From Siphonodentalium dalli (lineage: Eukaryota; Mollusca; Scaphopoda; Gadilida; Siphonodentaliidae): DNA of 64,000 nucleotides. Below the pieces are notes generated by a model. It saw only the letters and a program-made list of their open reading frames with translations. It made no database searches and was not told the origin of the DNA. The stretch is from assembly GCA_032622095.1 (NCBI GenBank), contig CP136064.1, forward strand, positions 149,485,819 to 149,549,818. Reading direction: 5' to 3'. Made by a program: the position numbers and the translations under genes. This document shows, piece after piece, positions 10,226 through 22,019 of this stretch. Position 1 is the first letter of the stretch. Each line of letters opens with the position of its first letter.

Positions 10226-11430
10226 AGTAAGTATCCAAACACTATCCCCTCTGGACGAACTAAGACAAATGTAATCTCATTGAGGCATTCACACATCATC
10301 GCGACCAAAGTGTCAATTGTAAGAATAGGAATTGTTCTATTTCAGCGAGACAATTAAGAGCATTTGCTCAAGTGTTTTAGGCTTCAGCAATGACAGATAG
10401 ATGAAGTCACCAGATGTGGAATCCATCAACATTGCCAAGATCATTCAAGGTAAACATAATAGCTACTTAAAATCCAATATCTATGTAGCAGAAATTATAA
10501 TTATAAGTATTATAAAACAAGACTCTGCATCATACAAAACACCCAAAGAGAATGTATGGAGGGACATTGGTTCCCATCTACAAGTGAATGGTATACTTAA
10601 AGTAGCATTTTATTTGATATTAGAAGGTATTAAAAAAAACTGTTTCAGTGTTGGACCAATGAGCGCACAGACCCTTTGCAAAAACTACCATGTATAACAT
10701 TTGTGATGACTTGCTGCGAAGGTGCCATATGAAAACATAAAACAAACGAGAGGAACCTCCAACATACGATGATGGAATTCTCACGAGAATATTTTGAAGC
10801 AGAAATCACTCAGCTCACATCGCCGTCTCTATGGGCCTTTAATATAATATAAAACACAATCACAACAAGTAACTGAATGAGCTATACAGAAAACAACTGA
10901 TTGGATTAATTGCACATACATATAAAATGGAGGGGGGAAAAGGAAATGAAGTTGAAAGCTTATATGACCAACTGGAATGTGTAGCAGGGTTAAAATGACA
11001 CAGGTTATGAAACCACAATAGATAGTCCCAAATTGAAAAATGTAGAACAAGTTCTTTCTCAAATGTATTCAATTTAATATTGGTCAAGTAAAGTGTTACT
11101 TAATTATAAGTCCAGGACTATATATTCTTAATTTCAACCCACATATTTATAATATAAAGTAGTGTGGATATTAATATTACTCGTTAAGACATGGAAACTT
11201 CATCTGTATAATTTGACCTCAGTTTCTAAATGAATACCAGCATCAAACTTGATCCAACAGGGTTGGTGTTTTTATGAAATATACAATAATCGTTAGATGG
11301 TGATTTATTTTTCTACAAATAAAATTAGATAGGCACTATTTATTTATTTACTTATTTATGGCTGGTCATAAATATGCTTGAGGGGCAGGTTTTTTTGAGA
11401 GGAGGCTTTTCCCTGAGAAACAGACTTTAG
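10226..11430. other. AT-rich DNA with a possible short exon
   Basis: Apart from the possible exon listed at 10508-10590, only weak splice-like signals are seen, for example TTCTATTTCAG near 10347 followed by a short frame broken by TAG and a CAAG/GTAAAC donor near 10449. No repeat or gene could be named. Confidence 0.4.
10508..10590 (+). CDS. possible exon with MADF/SANT-like wording
   Basis: A short acceptor-to-donor interval (AATTATAAG before, GTATAC after) encodes a segment resembling the core of MADF/SANT-type DNA-binding domains (SASYKTPKENVW.DIGSHL). It is too short for a firm call, and neighbouring exons were not found. It could be a relic of a transposon-encoded protein. Confidence 0.2.
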
Positions 11431-12009
11431 AAACACCTCAAAAAAAAGAAAGTTCACCCCTCATATACCCTGTATCACCTATGTTATTCACCCAATCATT
11501 TGAAACAAATTGAGAACATGGTAAATGTAGCACGTTATGGGAGTTAATTATCCAGATGGTTTTCTTATCTTCTACTTATTGTCGATTGATTGGAAAATTT
11601 TCCATTTTCAAAAATCAGACTTCAAACTTTAACGCTCAACAGAATCGCGTTTTGATGGGATAACTGGGTGAACAATGTTTATTGTTAGTCCAGGCACATT
11701 AGGTTTCACTACGGCAAAAAATAGGGGAAAGCTGAATTTTTCAGGGATTACTAATAAGATGTTTATGGACAATATGGCAAAAGCGATTCTGTTGAGTGTC
11801 AAAGTAGAAAGTGTGATTTTTGAAAATGGCAAATTTCCAATCGAGCAATAATCAGAAGAAGGTTAGAAAATTATCTGGTTGATTAACTCCCATAATGTGC
11901 TACATTTACCATGTTCTCAATTCGTTCAAAATTTCAAAATGATCGGGTGAATAACATAGGAGATACAGGGTATTATATGAGGTTGGAACTCTCTTTTTTT
12001 AAGGTGTTT
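11431..12009. mobile_element. 579-bp MITE-like TIR element
   Basis: Inverted arms of about 220 bp (11431-11650 and 11785-12009) begin AAACACCT and share blocks such as CCCTGTATC, ACATGGTAAATGTAGCAC and ATTTTTGAAAATGG. No transposase is encoded. No convincing target duplication was found, so the exact ends are uncertain by a few bases. Confidence 0.75.
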
Positions 12010-13144
12010 ATTTTGTTTATCTAGAATAACACAGTTATATGTTAAATGAGATTTGGGAGAATTGTTTTTTTATTTGCTCTTGTTTCAATTGTTAACCCAC
12101 CTCAAACCATTCCAAATGATAAGATAGTATATTAGCCTGTGTCAATCCTAAATCTGCTTATACAATGTTGAATGGTAGCTCAAGGAGATATTTCTAAAAA
12201 CAAAATTTGATAAAAATGTCCAATACATATCTTCTATGTACAATATGTATCTACAAATTGTGTAAAAAACAAATTCACAAAAAAAAATCTTATTCAATAA
12301 TACTTCACACAGACTGACTCACAACATGTCACAATAAAATAACTTGATTTCTTCAAGTTTAAAACTGACAATAATGTGCCCTTTGCAATGTTATGTTAAG
12401 TGGCAGGTTTGATTTGTATGACTTTGGGATTGAAAATAGAGATTTCTGCATTCAAAAATTATTAAAAGAATAATTATCCGATAATAATTTAATGTGGATC
12501 TGGTTTTTCTCTAAATGAATTCTGTTTACTAAATTTTTATACAAACCTGATAAGAAATAACCAGAAAATGTGGGAATTATCTCTTCTAAATAGGCCTTCC
12601 TAGCATGTATAATACCTATTTTCACCCAATCCTGACATTCAAATCAAGTCTGCCTCTTGAAATAAGACATTAAGAAAGGTTATAACAGCTGCAATGTGAA
12701 TCTTGAAGGACTGCAAAAGCCAAGCTTTCTATGAGCCGAATGCACAACCACGATTATTTGATGATCTCCAAACTATAACCTCCACATGGTGATTCCATTC
12801 ATTAACTATTTAACACCTATTTTATTTTAACATGTGTCTTTTGAATACTTATGACGTTACAGAGTATGGATAATGGTCAAAATGCCAGTTATTGAACATT
12901 TATTAAACTTTCTATAATCTATATGACTGAAATGTTCATATGAACAATAAATAAACTGATTTACTATAGAACCATGACTTAAAATATGATGAGGCATCAA
13001 TGTGATGTATAAGGTATCAAAACTTGATCAAATATCATATTTGTTTATAACATCCCCAAAATATCCAATTTATCGCAACAGGTAAGTATCAAAATACATG
13101 AAAATCCAGGTATAAAACTAGAGGTGTGACTGTCCCAATGGGAC
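12010..13144. other. AT-rich non-coding stretch
   Basis: No gene, exon or repeat structure was recognised. Confidence 0.45.
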
Positions 13145-13724
13145 TAAGGATACCCCCCCGTGTTTTTAAAATACTAAGATGTTTCACATGTCAATAAACA
13201 TTTAGTTAAAATAATAAAATAACAGTTCCCATTGTAGGTGCACAGACCTAACCGTAATCTTAAACCTATTGACCGAAAAATGTAGGAATAAAAGCTCGGA
13301 CAAAATTATGCATTTTGCAAAAATGTTCTAAGTCGAAAAAGGGGAATAACTCCACAAAAAAAGTCCGACAGACATCATAATCGCAGGTGCACAGGTTCTC
13401 ATGGTACTAAATATCAGTGCCAAGATTAAAAAACATTGACCTAAAAATGTAGAAATAAAAGCTCGGACAAAATTATACATGTTGCAAAAAAATTCTAAGT
13501 CGAAAAAGGGGGAATAACTCCACCAAAAAAGTCTGACAGACGTCATAATCGCAGGTGCACAGGTTCCTATGGTGGTTGATGCCTGTGCCAAGTTTCACGG
13601 AAATTGATAAAAAAAACGACTGAGAAAAACTCAGGACAAATTTGTGTCCACGGACGGACGACGGACGGACAAGCTGACTCCAGTATACCCCCCTAACTTC
13701 GTTGCGGGGGGGGGGGGGGTATAA
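13145..13724. repeat. TATACCCC-type dispersed repeat with internal 168-bp duplication
   Basis: It starts near GGATACCCCCCC and ends in a foldback (TATACCCCCC, 12-nt loop, 14 G, TATA; 13686-13722). Before the foldback lies an ACGGACGGACGACGGACGGAC tract. Inside, the block AAAGCTCGGACAAAATTAT to GCAGGTGCACAGG occurs twice with a 168-bp period (about 13288 and 13456), with part of a third copy upstream. Repeats ending in this style of C-run/G-run hairpin are common in marine invertebrate genomes. Confidence 0.65.
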
Positions 13725-16560
13725 TTAGCAAAGACACATGTTCAAAGCTATAAAAATATCCATAATTGTCCCACTGAGCACTTCACAACAACTTCTTCCC
13801 AAATGAGTTTTGTTTGTGCAAATGTAGTTACAAGCGACAGATTTAAAATTTGACATGATTTTTTTAATTGAAACATTTGGAATGTATGTATATTTGTATA
13901 CATGTAACTTTAAAACATGTCACAAGAGATTAGGGTGGTAATGCCAAATCATGTGTATTCGGTATTAAGTGTTAAAGAGTGAAGCTGAGCTACCCAAGTC
14001 TAAAGATTTTGAACTGGGTAATGAATGGAATGATGCGGCAATATTATGCTGGGCTACGCTCGCTACATCTACAGCAAAGGTGTAACTGCACATGCTGGCA
14101 GTAATGCGATGTCATCCCGAGTGAAATCGGTTCTCGGTGGAGAAAACACAAGGAAAATCTTTATGTTAGGGATTAAATTATTTTATTTCCTATAATTTGT
14201 CAAGATTATATCATATATGATCCAGAAATATATTATTCAATTGAATGAAAGTTAGAATTATTACGTGCGCTCGCGCAACAGTATGGCGATCAGACAGATT
14301 CGTAGGTTGGTGTCACCCTACTCCGTTTCACACCATGACGTCACCAAAAACGAATTATTTGTTTGTCGCCGATATCGCCATTTGTCGGGATTCCCTGTTT
14401 CTATATTTAAAACTGGCATGCTCGTAGTGAGCCTCGATTTTTTCTCCCAGGTCAAAATACGTCAGAGTTATGACAAAAATAGATCGACCTACATTTTCTC
14501 CATCAGAACTCTACATCAAAGAGTCTATAGACTCCTTCGGGACCTACATAGACTCCTTCATTTGGGTATTTTTACTTATAATTGGGAAGTTTTATCATTT
14601 TTGGTTCGTGCGAAGACCTCTTTTTATCGTGCGGGAAAAGAGAGACATTCAAAACGCGATTTCGTAATTCTACACAATAGGCTGAATAGCCTAACCTTCA
14701 GCCGAGTTCCGGGTCAAATACGACGAGTGAGGTAACACAAAACAAAACGCATTTGTTGACACAAACACCGTTTGAAGATTGTAGCGTAGAGGAATAATAC
14801 GTTTGAAGAGTTTATTATTACATAAAATGATCGTTATTGATTAATTATTGATATTTATTGTTGCATATTGGCTGCTATCAATATTTACACAAATAGTATT
14901 AATTATTTCTTATAATTGCTCCTTTTGGTCAACTTTGACTATCGGAAAATGAAAATGAAAATATGCCGCTGAAAAAAATGTAATCGATATTAAAGTCTCA
15001 TCCTTTCGGCAACATGGAATTGGTTTTAATTACTTAAATGATTAATATAGCAATTTGCCTTTTATCTGTGATGAAATGAGAAATGGTAATTGTCTTTTTT
15101 TGCTAACATTAAATAAAATAAAATAAATTAAGTAAAATTCAGCGAAATTATTTCTTAAATGATTGTTTATTACATTTTTGCGCACGTTGGCATCTCTCTG
15201 AGTGCATTCTAGTTTTTAATTAGTTTTAGATACTTAGTGTCAAGTTTGTTCTAAATTTAGGTATTTTGCTTGTTATGAAAGAGGCAAGAATCTCATTGTT
15301 TTATTATGAACTAGCTGAAAAATGCTCCCCTTGGGAGCCTTTATTCAGCATTGGAGGGGCCTGTGGATAAATATTTCAGATTGGAACAATGCTGAAACAT
15401 TTATGAACTTGTGCTGAATAACCTCATGAACATCCAACATGGCAAATTTAGGGAGCCTCGCATATATAAGAGAATGCATTGGCCTAACAATATATACCTT
15501 GACCTTGTAAGGTAGTACATTGTCATATATGCTAGTCTCCCTAAATGCACTGGCACAGGTTCTTAATGCTGCACCAGCACAGCTCCCATCATGAAAGGGT
15601 TAAACAAAGATTTGCTTTAAGTGCCTAAAATAATATCGATATAATGTATGTAATGTGTTGAGCCTAAAATATGATCTTTAGGCATAAAAAAAACCTTTGT
15701 TTCCAGTAACCCTCGCTTCAGTTCGCCAGATGGCCACTGTAAACATTTTATTTACAAAATAAAAAAAGTTCCCAATTACCAATCACATTCTCCCAACTTG
15801 ACTTTATTCTTCCAGTTTCGTATTAGTTTAAGTTGCTGGTTTCAATTCAATGCGTCATTAGCCTAATTAACTTGCAAAATTGGACTCACAAAACACACCA
15901 AACCAGGGATAGTGTGCTAACAAACATAAAAAATACGATTCCTCGAAAATAGGCAACTTTAACCCAAAGTCTTTTAGACTGATGGGTATGGAATATGTTT
16001 ATTAACTCAATTTGATATGTTTGGGGGTGTTGATTAATAGAAATTAAATGGCTTTGGATATATATGACAATTGATTATTTCATACAAATTCTCAACAATC
16101 TGTTGTTAAATTTTCTGATAGTTGGGCACTGAAGCATGTAACCCCAGTATGAAAATTGGATGAAACAATGATGATTTGCGGGAGGTGGGAATTTTTTTTA
16201 GCAGGTCAATATTGTTCACATACAGGGAACTCATGCTTTAACGCAACATTTTATTATGGAATAACTTCTTAATTCTACATGCATGTACTAAATTATACAA
16301 AGAATCAATCATATATAATAGTCCTGACTATCATTTATAAATAATAATTTCAACTGCTAGAATAAAGTCTATATAAGTTTTTTTAGAGGTATTGACTTAG
16401 TATTTTTTGTCCAATGTGGGGAAGGAAGTGGTGTGGTGAAAGCCTCCCTAAGACAAAAGATTCAAGACAGCCACTCCTATATGCGAGATTTGTACAAAGA
16501 GCAGCCTGACTCCTGTTATTGCCAGGCCATATGATAAATAAAAACTTAAATAAAAGAATA
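13725..16560. other. non-coding, AT-rich
   Basis: No supportable gene was found. A 156-residue frame at 14265-14735 has no recognisable domain. At 15457-15482 lies a single 26-nt copy of CTCGCATATATAAGAGAATG-type sequence, which forms the stems of the double hairpin at 52698-52914. Confidence 0.45.
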
Positions 16561-16800
16561 TTAAATAAAGTGCCTTGCAAGTTCATTACAATACCGCTTT
16601 CTGTAAAATCGAATTTTTGAAGGATCAGAAGGGTTTCTGACTTCATGAATGGCATATTTCATTGCTCCAATGGCCTTATGAACCATTGAGTGAGAAAACA
16701 ACATAACATTATGATTTTCTTTGGTGTTCAATCCATCAAGTGGTGATCTAGTTTTTAGTAACATGCTGTCCACAAACACTGATGTAGATTCGATAACGAT
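16561..16800 (-). CDS. possible duplicate terminal exon of the PRR11-like gene
   Basis: It follows an acceptor (CTTATTCATTTAG, immediately 3' of 16800 on the plus strand) and stays open for 79 codons to TAA at 16561-16563. Its order of motifs (TRSPLDG, TKEN, FSHSMVHKAIGAMKYAI, VRNPSDPSKIRF) parallels the neighbouring exon at 17033-17273 (RSPGGTP, then SLHSALLRIMQDKF, then IRSPESPHGIRY). This suggests a diverged exon duplication. Its open phase does not match the phase leaving the upstream exon at 29662-29745, so it may be an alternative last exon, part of a second gene copy, or dead. It also carries a KEN word, as PRR11 and other APC/C targets do. Confidence 0.4.
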   Translation of the reverse strand: MVIESTSVFVDSMLLKTRSPLDGLNTKENHNVMLFSHSMVHKAIGAMKYAIHEVRNPSDPSKIRFYRKRYCNELARHFI

Positions 16801-17032
16801 CTAAATGAATAAGTTTCAGCCGACTCAGTCAAATTTTGACAGAAATTTATACCACATCAGAAAGATAAAAATAACTTCTTTTATGAAAATGAAGAGAAAT
16901 TCATGGACTGAAATATTTGGAATAATGTACCATGACAAGAAACAAGACATGCAGCTGTTACAATGTATAAAATAAGTGATGATTACAGTAACAAAAGTAA
17001 AAATCTCCACAGCCTCAACATACAACCCAAGG

Positions 17033-17273
17033 CTAAGGTGACTCATATGTTGTCTGACTGCTCATAGGACTGAGCCCATTCCTGTATCGAATGCCGTGAG
17101 GACTCTCTGGGGATCTGATGTTTTTGAATTTATCTTGCATGATCCTCAATAAAGCACTATGTAATGACTCAGAATTTGTACTGATGTTACTGGAGTTCAA
17201 TGTGTCTGTTGATCCTTTGAAATACCTTGTTCTTGGTGTTCTATATGAAGTCAATGGTGTACCACCTGGTGAT
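17033..17273 (-). CDS. PRR11-like proline-rich gene, last exon (exon D)
   Basis: The acceptor TGTCTTTACAG precedes 17273. The exon runs 80 codons to a TAG at 17033-17035. It begins by completing an Arg codon from the AG left by exon C, giving the motif RSPGGTPLT, then S/T-P-rich sequence (RTPRTRYF), a helical block (SLHSALLRIMQDKF) and IRSPESP. RSPGGTP followed by a short helix and an R-S-P tail is characteristic of the vertebrate PRR11 C-terminus; a related RSPGGTP motif is also seen in the MTFR family. PRR11 is a nuclear proline-rich protein of S-G2/M phase. The gene model 30900-17033 (exons A-D) encodes 178 residues of C-terminal sequence; upstream exons were not found. The intron to exon C is 12.4 kb. 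Confidence 0.55.
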
Positions 17274-19228
17274 CTGTAAAGACAGATTAATGGTCAATAT
17301 ATTAGGTCTATTCCTCCATAAAATTTAATATCTAGATTATGATCAACACAACAGATATTTCGGACCCGCCCTGGATTGATTGATTTATTTTATGTACTCA
17401 AGACCCCCCACATCCCACTCATAGTTAAAACAATGGATCGCGGAAATTTGGATCACAAAATTGTTTAACACTTTAAAAATCACCACACAAATTCCGAATA
17501 TTGGGAATAAACTATTAAATATCGTAGTTCGGTACAAATTCTGCTTCATTTGTGTATAACTTTCATGTGGACCTCTACATGCATGTAGAAGGCAATAAGA
17601 CAACACTAATTTCACTGATGATCATTTACAATTTGCTAACATTTGTAATTTTTGTACACTGTAATGTCATATATATATATCTAGGGAGAGAACTATCTTG
17701 TTACTGAATGGTACATAGAACATGAATAGTAATTTTTTATAAAATCCCATGGTAATCTCACTCTAGATATTTAATGGTTACGGCCTTATGAACCTATTAT
17801 ATGTCTTAAGAAGCCATTGGTGCCTCAAAAAAAGTTTTAAATATCACCAATTTGCAGAGACATTAGAACTCAAATATTAGTATATTCTTTGCAACAACTT
17901 GTATGATCTTAATACTAACTCAATGGATATATATGGATATTCTAGCATTAGCTATTATTGCTATATGAAGTACATTCATTACTCATCATTTGTAAATTGA
18001 TGAATTCTGAAGTATATATGTGAATGAATACAACATACACAACTTGAACTGTTTCTTGACATCAGCATTTTAAGCAAGGTTTCTGCTAGCTAAAAATAAA
18101 TTAGGGTGTTTGGGAGAAACATTGGGCTTTTGGGAAGATAATTAGCCCTTTCCTTGCAACTGGGACAAAAGTTAGGAACATTAAAGCTTCGTACATAAAG
18201 CGATTTGAAACAGGGCATATTTCTTTTACATTAAATGTGATCGTGTGTTTACCGGTACTACTCGATAGACAAGGTTGTTGAAAATAACCATAAATCTTTA
18301 TTTTACTATTTATGTGGAAAATTGTACTAGTACAGAGGGACATACTGTTTAGTGGATAGAATAGAACTCTTTTCTTGGTAATATGTGGCCTCAGCTGAAC
18401 AGGTTTAATATTGTAGATATAATATAAAAGATTGGAGAGAGAGTTCTTGAGGCCAACCAAGTGAAATGTCAGGATTATGTTAATGTCTGATTATGCCTAA
18501 ACTATAGTCACACATCAATGACGTTCTCATTTGTGTCGGTGATTTGTTTGCATGTTGAGTCCTTCCAGCGCCAATATACCCAGCTTGCAGATCCAGTACA
18601 TTTATGAGAAAAAAGTGCCAAACCTCAAACTAATTGTAACACAATGGTTCTGGGCAGGAATAAGTCTATTAATTCATTATAAACAACATACTAAAAATAA
18701 AAAAAGATCAAGAAAGGTGAAATTGATAAATTTTTCGAGAATTAGCTAAAATCCCTTAAATTTGGTCTAGTATTTTAAAAACTAGAGAAAAATAAATTTA
18801 TGTCTTGTTGTTATATTAATTTCCTCACTAGATTGCATGCACATAAATGATTACTTTATGCATTTATGATCCAGACGACAATAATATTCTAAAACAAAAT
18901 TAATAAATTAAACGAGGCTTCACTTCATAGAGGGATCAATTGAGATAGTGCTGCGCAGTGGTCTCACTTATCATTCTTCAAGGTATCTGTCCTTAGTTAC
19001 TTAGTAGGTGGGGTTTTGGGGAGGGCAGAAATTGATCCCTCCTTGATTCTTTGCCTCATAGAATCACAATCAAACTTCACCTTCACAAGAAAGCAACTAC
19101 AGACACATAAATTAATGTTGCAGAAGTTGCGCAGACAACTGCAGTTATTGCCAAACCAATTGAAATATATCAAATAAAAACTAATTAATTTCATGTAAGG
19201 TACTGATATATTTGATTCCAAGAGCTAT
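17274..19228. other. intron of the PRR11-like gene, 3' part
   Basis: AT-rich sequence without recognisable repeats. Open frames here (for example 18101-18460, minus) are compositionally random. Confidence 0.4.
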
Positions 19229-19371
19229 CATGCAGACATCAATTTGCCCAACATATTATCGGACAGAGACTCCAATACTACAGGGAGAAAACTGTTCAAA
19301 GACGATATAGTCGCTGTTGGAATACTGTGGACTCCAGAAAAGAAGTATCTAACACAGCATAGACATGTGGG
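19229..19371 (+). CDS. unassigned coding-like segment
   Basis: An open stretch ending at TAA with non-repetitive, protein-like wording (GRKLFKDDIVAVGILWTPEK). It lies 70 bp upstream of the piggyBac remnant, on the same strand. It could be a captured exon or an unrecognised part of the transposon. No family is assigned. Confidence 0.2.
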
Positions 19372-19395
19372 TTAATAATGTTTACCTCTATTATA

Positions 19396-20237
19396 GTATC
19401 TAGAAAATATTAGTGAAAAATATTCACATTTTGCACTTCTAAAACACAAAAGCATAAGGAAGTGTGGAATGGCCATGACAAACAGGCGAGAATTTCCAAA
19501 AGCCATCATCAGAAAACAAAATGAAATGAAGAGAGGTGATTGGGATATACTATTCAATGGCAATGTAGCTGTAATAGTGTGGCGTGACAAAAAACCCATC
19601 TATTTTGTAACATCCATCTATGCATCGTCACCGCCTGAACATGTTCATCATTACAATTCTACAGAGGAGTGGAAGGTTCCTGTTCCATGTCCAAAATCAG
19701 TGAAAATATACAATGCTTACATGGGTGGAACGGACAAAAATCACCAAATGACTAGACTTAAAAAATGTCGTCATCAGTACAAATGGCCCAGGTGATTGGT
19801 CGTCAAATTCTTTATGTGGGCAGCATTCAACACATACATACTAATTGGTTTTGTAAGCCACACGACCAACCTAATAAGCAGACATTCACCTTTCATTTAT
19901 TTATTGAACAACTGTGCAATGCGCTTGTTGCAGATGTTTGGTCTATGGGAGCCTTTGGATCTCGACGCTCTGCAGACTTTTCAGACAATAATTGACTGAA
20001 TGTTGCTCCACCCCATGACGAAGAAAGAGCAGAAAATGCTTCTAGTAATAACCGATGCATCGTGTGTAGAGATAAGTATCTTCGTGTGAAGAAAAGTGAC
20101 CCTATAGCAACAGGCAAGGACTAACCAAAACGATGTAAAACTGTATATCAGTGTACATTCTGCAGATAATTCTTGTGTATTGGCAAACCAGGCAATAACT
20201 GTTGGTTTGACTGGCACCACAATTTGGGACAACAAGA
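19396..20237 (+). pseudogene. piggyBac transposase remnant (DDE_Tnp_1_7 and Cys-rich tail)
   Basis: It encodes the C-terminal part of a piggyBac-type transposase: the TNRREFPK word, the beta-strand region VAVIVWRDKKPIYFVTSIY, and the family hallmark YNAYMGGTDKNHQM (normally YN.YMGGVD..DQ), which holds a catalytic Asp. A TGA at 19793-19795 breaks the frame. Beyond it the reading continues (FFMWAAFNTYILIGF), and near 20050-20215 it shows the C-terminal cysteine-rich domain (CIVC ... CTFC ... C ... WH), with further stops. The N-terminal half and both ends are missing. Intact relatives cut and paste at TTAA. It lies within the long intron of the PRR11-like gene, in opposite orientation. Confidence 0.85.
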
Positions 20238-20315
20238 CTACATGTATTGACGTTAAGCAGTCATAAACTGACTCAGGCTAATGTCTGTTCCATGTGTTGT
20301 TTGTTTGAGTAGGCT

Positions 20316-20760
20316 ATATAGACAGAACACAACGCGCATCTTAATCGAGAATCTTTTATCGAATGAGTTGCGGATGGCGCAAGGATATATAACTTTGCGC
20401 CGTCCGCAACGAGTTCGATAAAAAATTCGAGATTATGATGCAAGTTGTGTTCTGTATTTATTCTACACCGTTCAGTCAGATAAGTTCAATCCATGAGTGT
20501 CACCTCCATTGTTACTATAGCCACCTTTATTGTGATTTAAGTCTGACAAATAGCCAGTAATTATGGGGGGATCACAGGAAGCGGATGATCGACGTAATGT
20601 ACGTCATATTTCTTGGCGACAACGTCAATAAGAATAGTTCCGGCTTGTATTCCACTAGAGGTATACACTACTATGTATTCAATGGCTGGGATTCTGTTGA
20701 ATACATGTGCCTCATGTCAATGGGTGTGGAATAAAACGTATTATTCACTGCTTTTTGTTC
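20316..20760. repeat. dispersed repeat with 147-bp hairpin head, copy 1
   Basis: The head at 20316-20462 is a strong foldback (ACAGAACACAA...TTGTGTTCTGT, with the inner stem GCGCAA/TTGCGC). It is followed by a tail containing TTGTTACTATA, AAGTCTGACAAA, CGTCATATTTCTTGGCGACAACGTCA and GTTGAATACATGTGCCTCA. The same tail recurs at 28940-29135, and head plus tail (diverged) at 30405-30665, so this is a three-copy dispersed family within the window. Confidence 0.75.
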
Positions 20761-20926
20761 AATTATAATTTATAATTATTCAATGCTATTCAAAAATAAG
20801 CCTATTTTTGTTCATCTCCAGTCAACTACAGCAATTTGAGATAGTTATTACCACAGAAATATGATGGAATTTATGGGCTTATATACCCCACCTGTAGACC
20901 TCTACATACACCACCAGGTTTATTTG

Positions 20927-21070
20927 GTTTACCGACTGCAGCATTTCAAGGGTTAAATACTGCACACTGTTTACAATCAATAACGTATGACGTTACAGTT
21001 ATATAACGTCATACGTTATTAATTTTTAACAATGTGTGATATTTCACCCTTAAATTGCCAGTCGGTAAAT
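20927..21070. repeat. 143-bp foldback (MITE-like)
   Basis: The arms pair from TTTACCGACTG to CAGTCGGTAAA. The perfect inner stem AATAACGTATGACGTTA / TAACGTCATACGTTATT closes around about 8 nt. The inner stem contains TGACGTTA/TAACGTCA, a CRE-like word on both strands. Confidence 0.8.
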
Positions 21071-21583
21071 ATATACAATTACGCCACACTCGCTGATGCG
21101 CATAAATTATTGGTATGCGCGGGTTGGGCATACATAGCAGAGACAGCTAAAATAATAAATTTCCCCGCTAAAATTCAAATAGTATAGTATTGTATAGGGC
21201 TTCACGGTATCCGGATTTTAATACCGACTACGGTATTGAAAATGATAACGCGATATGACTATTATAAAATATCGTCACCAATAAATTTGAGTAGAACTGT
21301 TTGAGAATGATACTAGTAGCAAGCAGACAAAAATATAGCATTATTGATTTGATAATGATAATTATGAACACATGTTGCTTTGACAGGTATATAACATAAA
21401 TAATTAATATAAATGGTCCTGAGTTTCGTTCTTTATACGACGGATAGATATATTTATAAGTGCCTGACGTAATCGGGAATTCCCTACAAACTGCGGGTCG
21501 CTTATGACATTAAAAATTGTATTTGAATGAAGAGATGGAGTGCATGTTGTACAGGCACCTGTGGTGTGTATATACAGCCGATA
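21071..21583. other. unassigned non-coding spacer
   Basis: No recognisable gene or repeat. Confidence 0.4.
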
Positions 21584-22014
21584 TTAATGAGGGTGTCACC
21601 CTTTCCCCCTGGAATACAGAATACCACTTAACACAGGGGGGAAAGGGTTGAATACGGAATAACAGTTATCATTGTTGAATTATATCAGGATAAGGAAAAT
21701 CCAAAATAAGCTGAAAACATGCGTAATGTTCCTAATGCACATGTCTTATGGTGACTGAGGCCCCATAGGACCCTAAGCAGTTCAATCTTATTGCGATTCC
21801 ATTGTTTGCACTTGTAAAATGATATAAAACACCCATCTGAATCAAATTTGAATAAGAAATTGCCTTTATAAAACTAATTTTTGAAAGGTCGGCATACATG
21901 TACCATTATTTTTATAATACAGAATACTGGATAACAGAGAGTAGGAATACGGACTACCTCCTACAAGGCATGGAATACAGAGTACCATTATGGGTGGGGT
22001 GACACCCTCATTAA
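21584..22014. mobile_element. MITE with TTAA target duplication
   Basis: The inverted ends TGAGGGTGTCACCC are bounded on both sides by TTAA (21584-21587 and 22011-22014). The interior repeats GGAATACAGA.TACC-type words near both ends. No coding sequence. TTAA duplication is the signature of piggyBac and Kolobok elements. A piggyBac relic lies 1.3 kb away, but shared termini with it cannot be shown here. Confidence 0.7.
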
Positions 22015-22019
22015 TTATA

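Noticed and set aside
11629-11832. 67-residue frame inside the 579-bp TIR element as a transposase.
   Set aside because: Too short, no DDE or DNA-binding motif.
14265-14735. 156-residue open frame.
   Set aside because: No recognisable motif, biased Arg/Leu/Ser composition, no conserved splice context; probably chance.
18101-18460. 119-residue minus-strand frame in the intron.
   Set aside because: Random-looking composition in AT-rich intron; no repeats or motifs supporting it.
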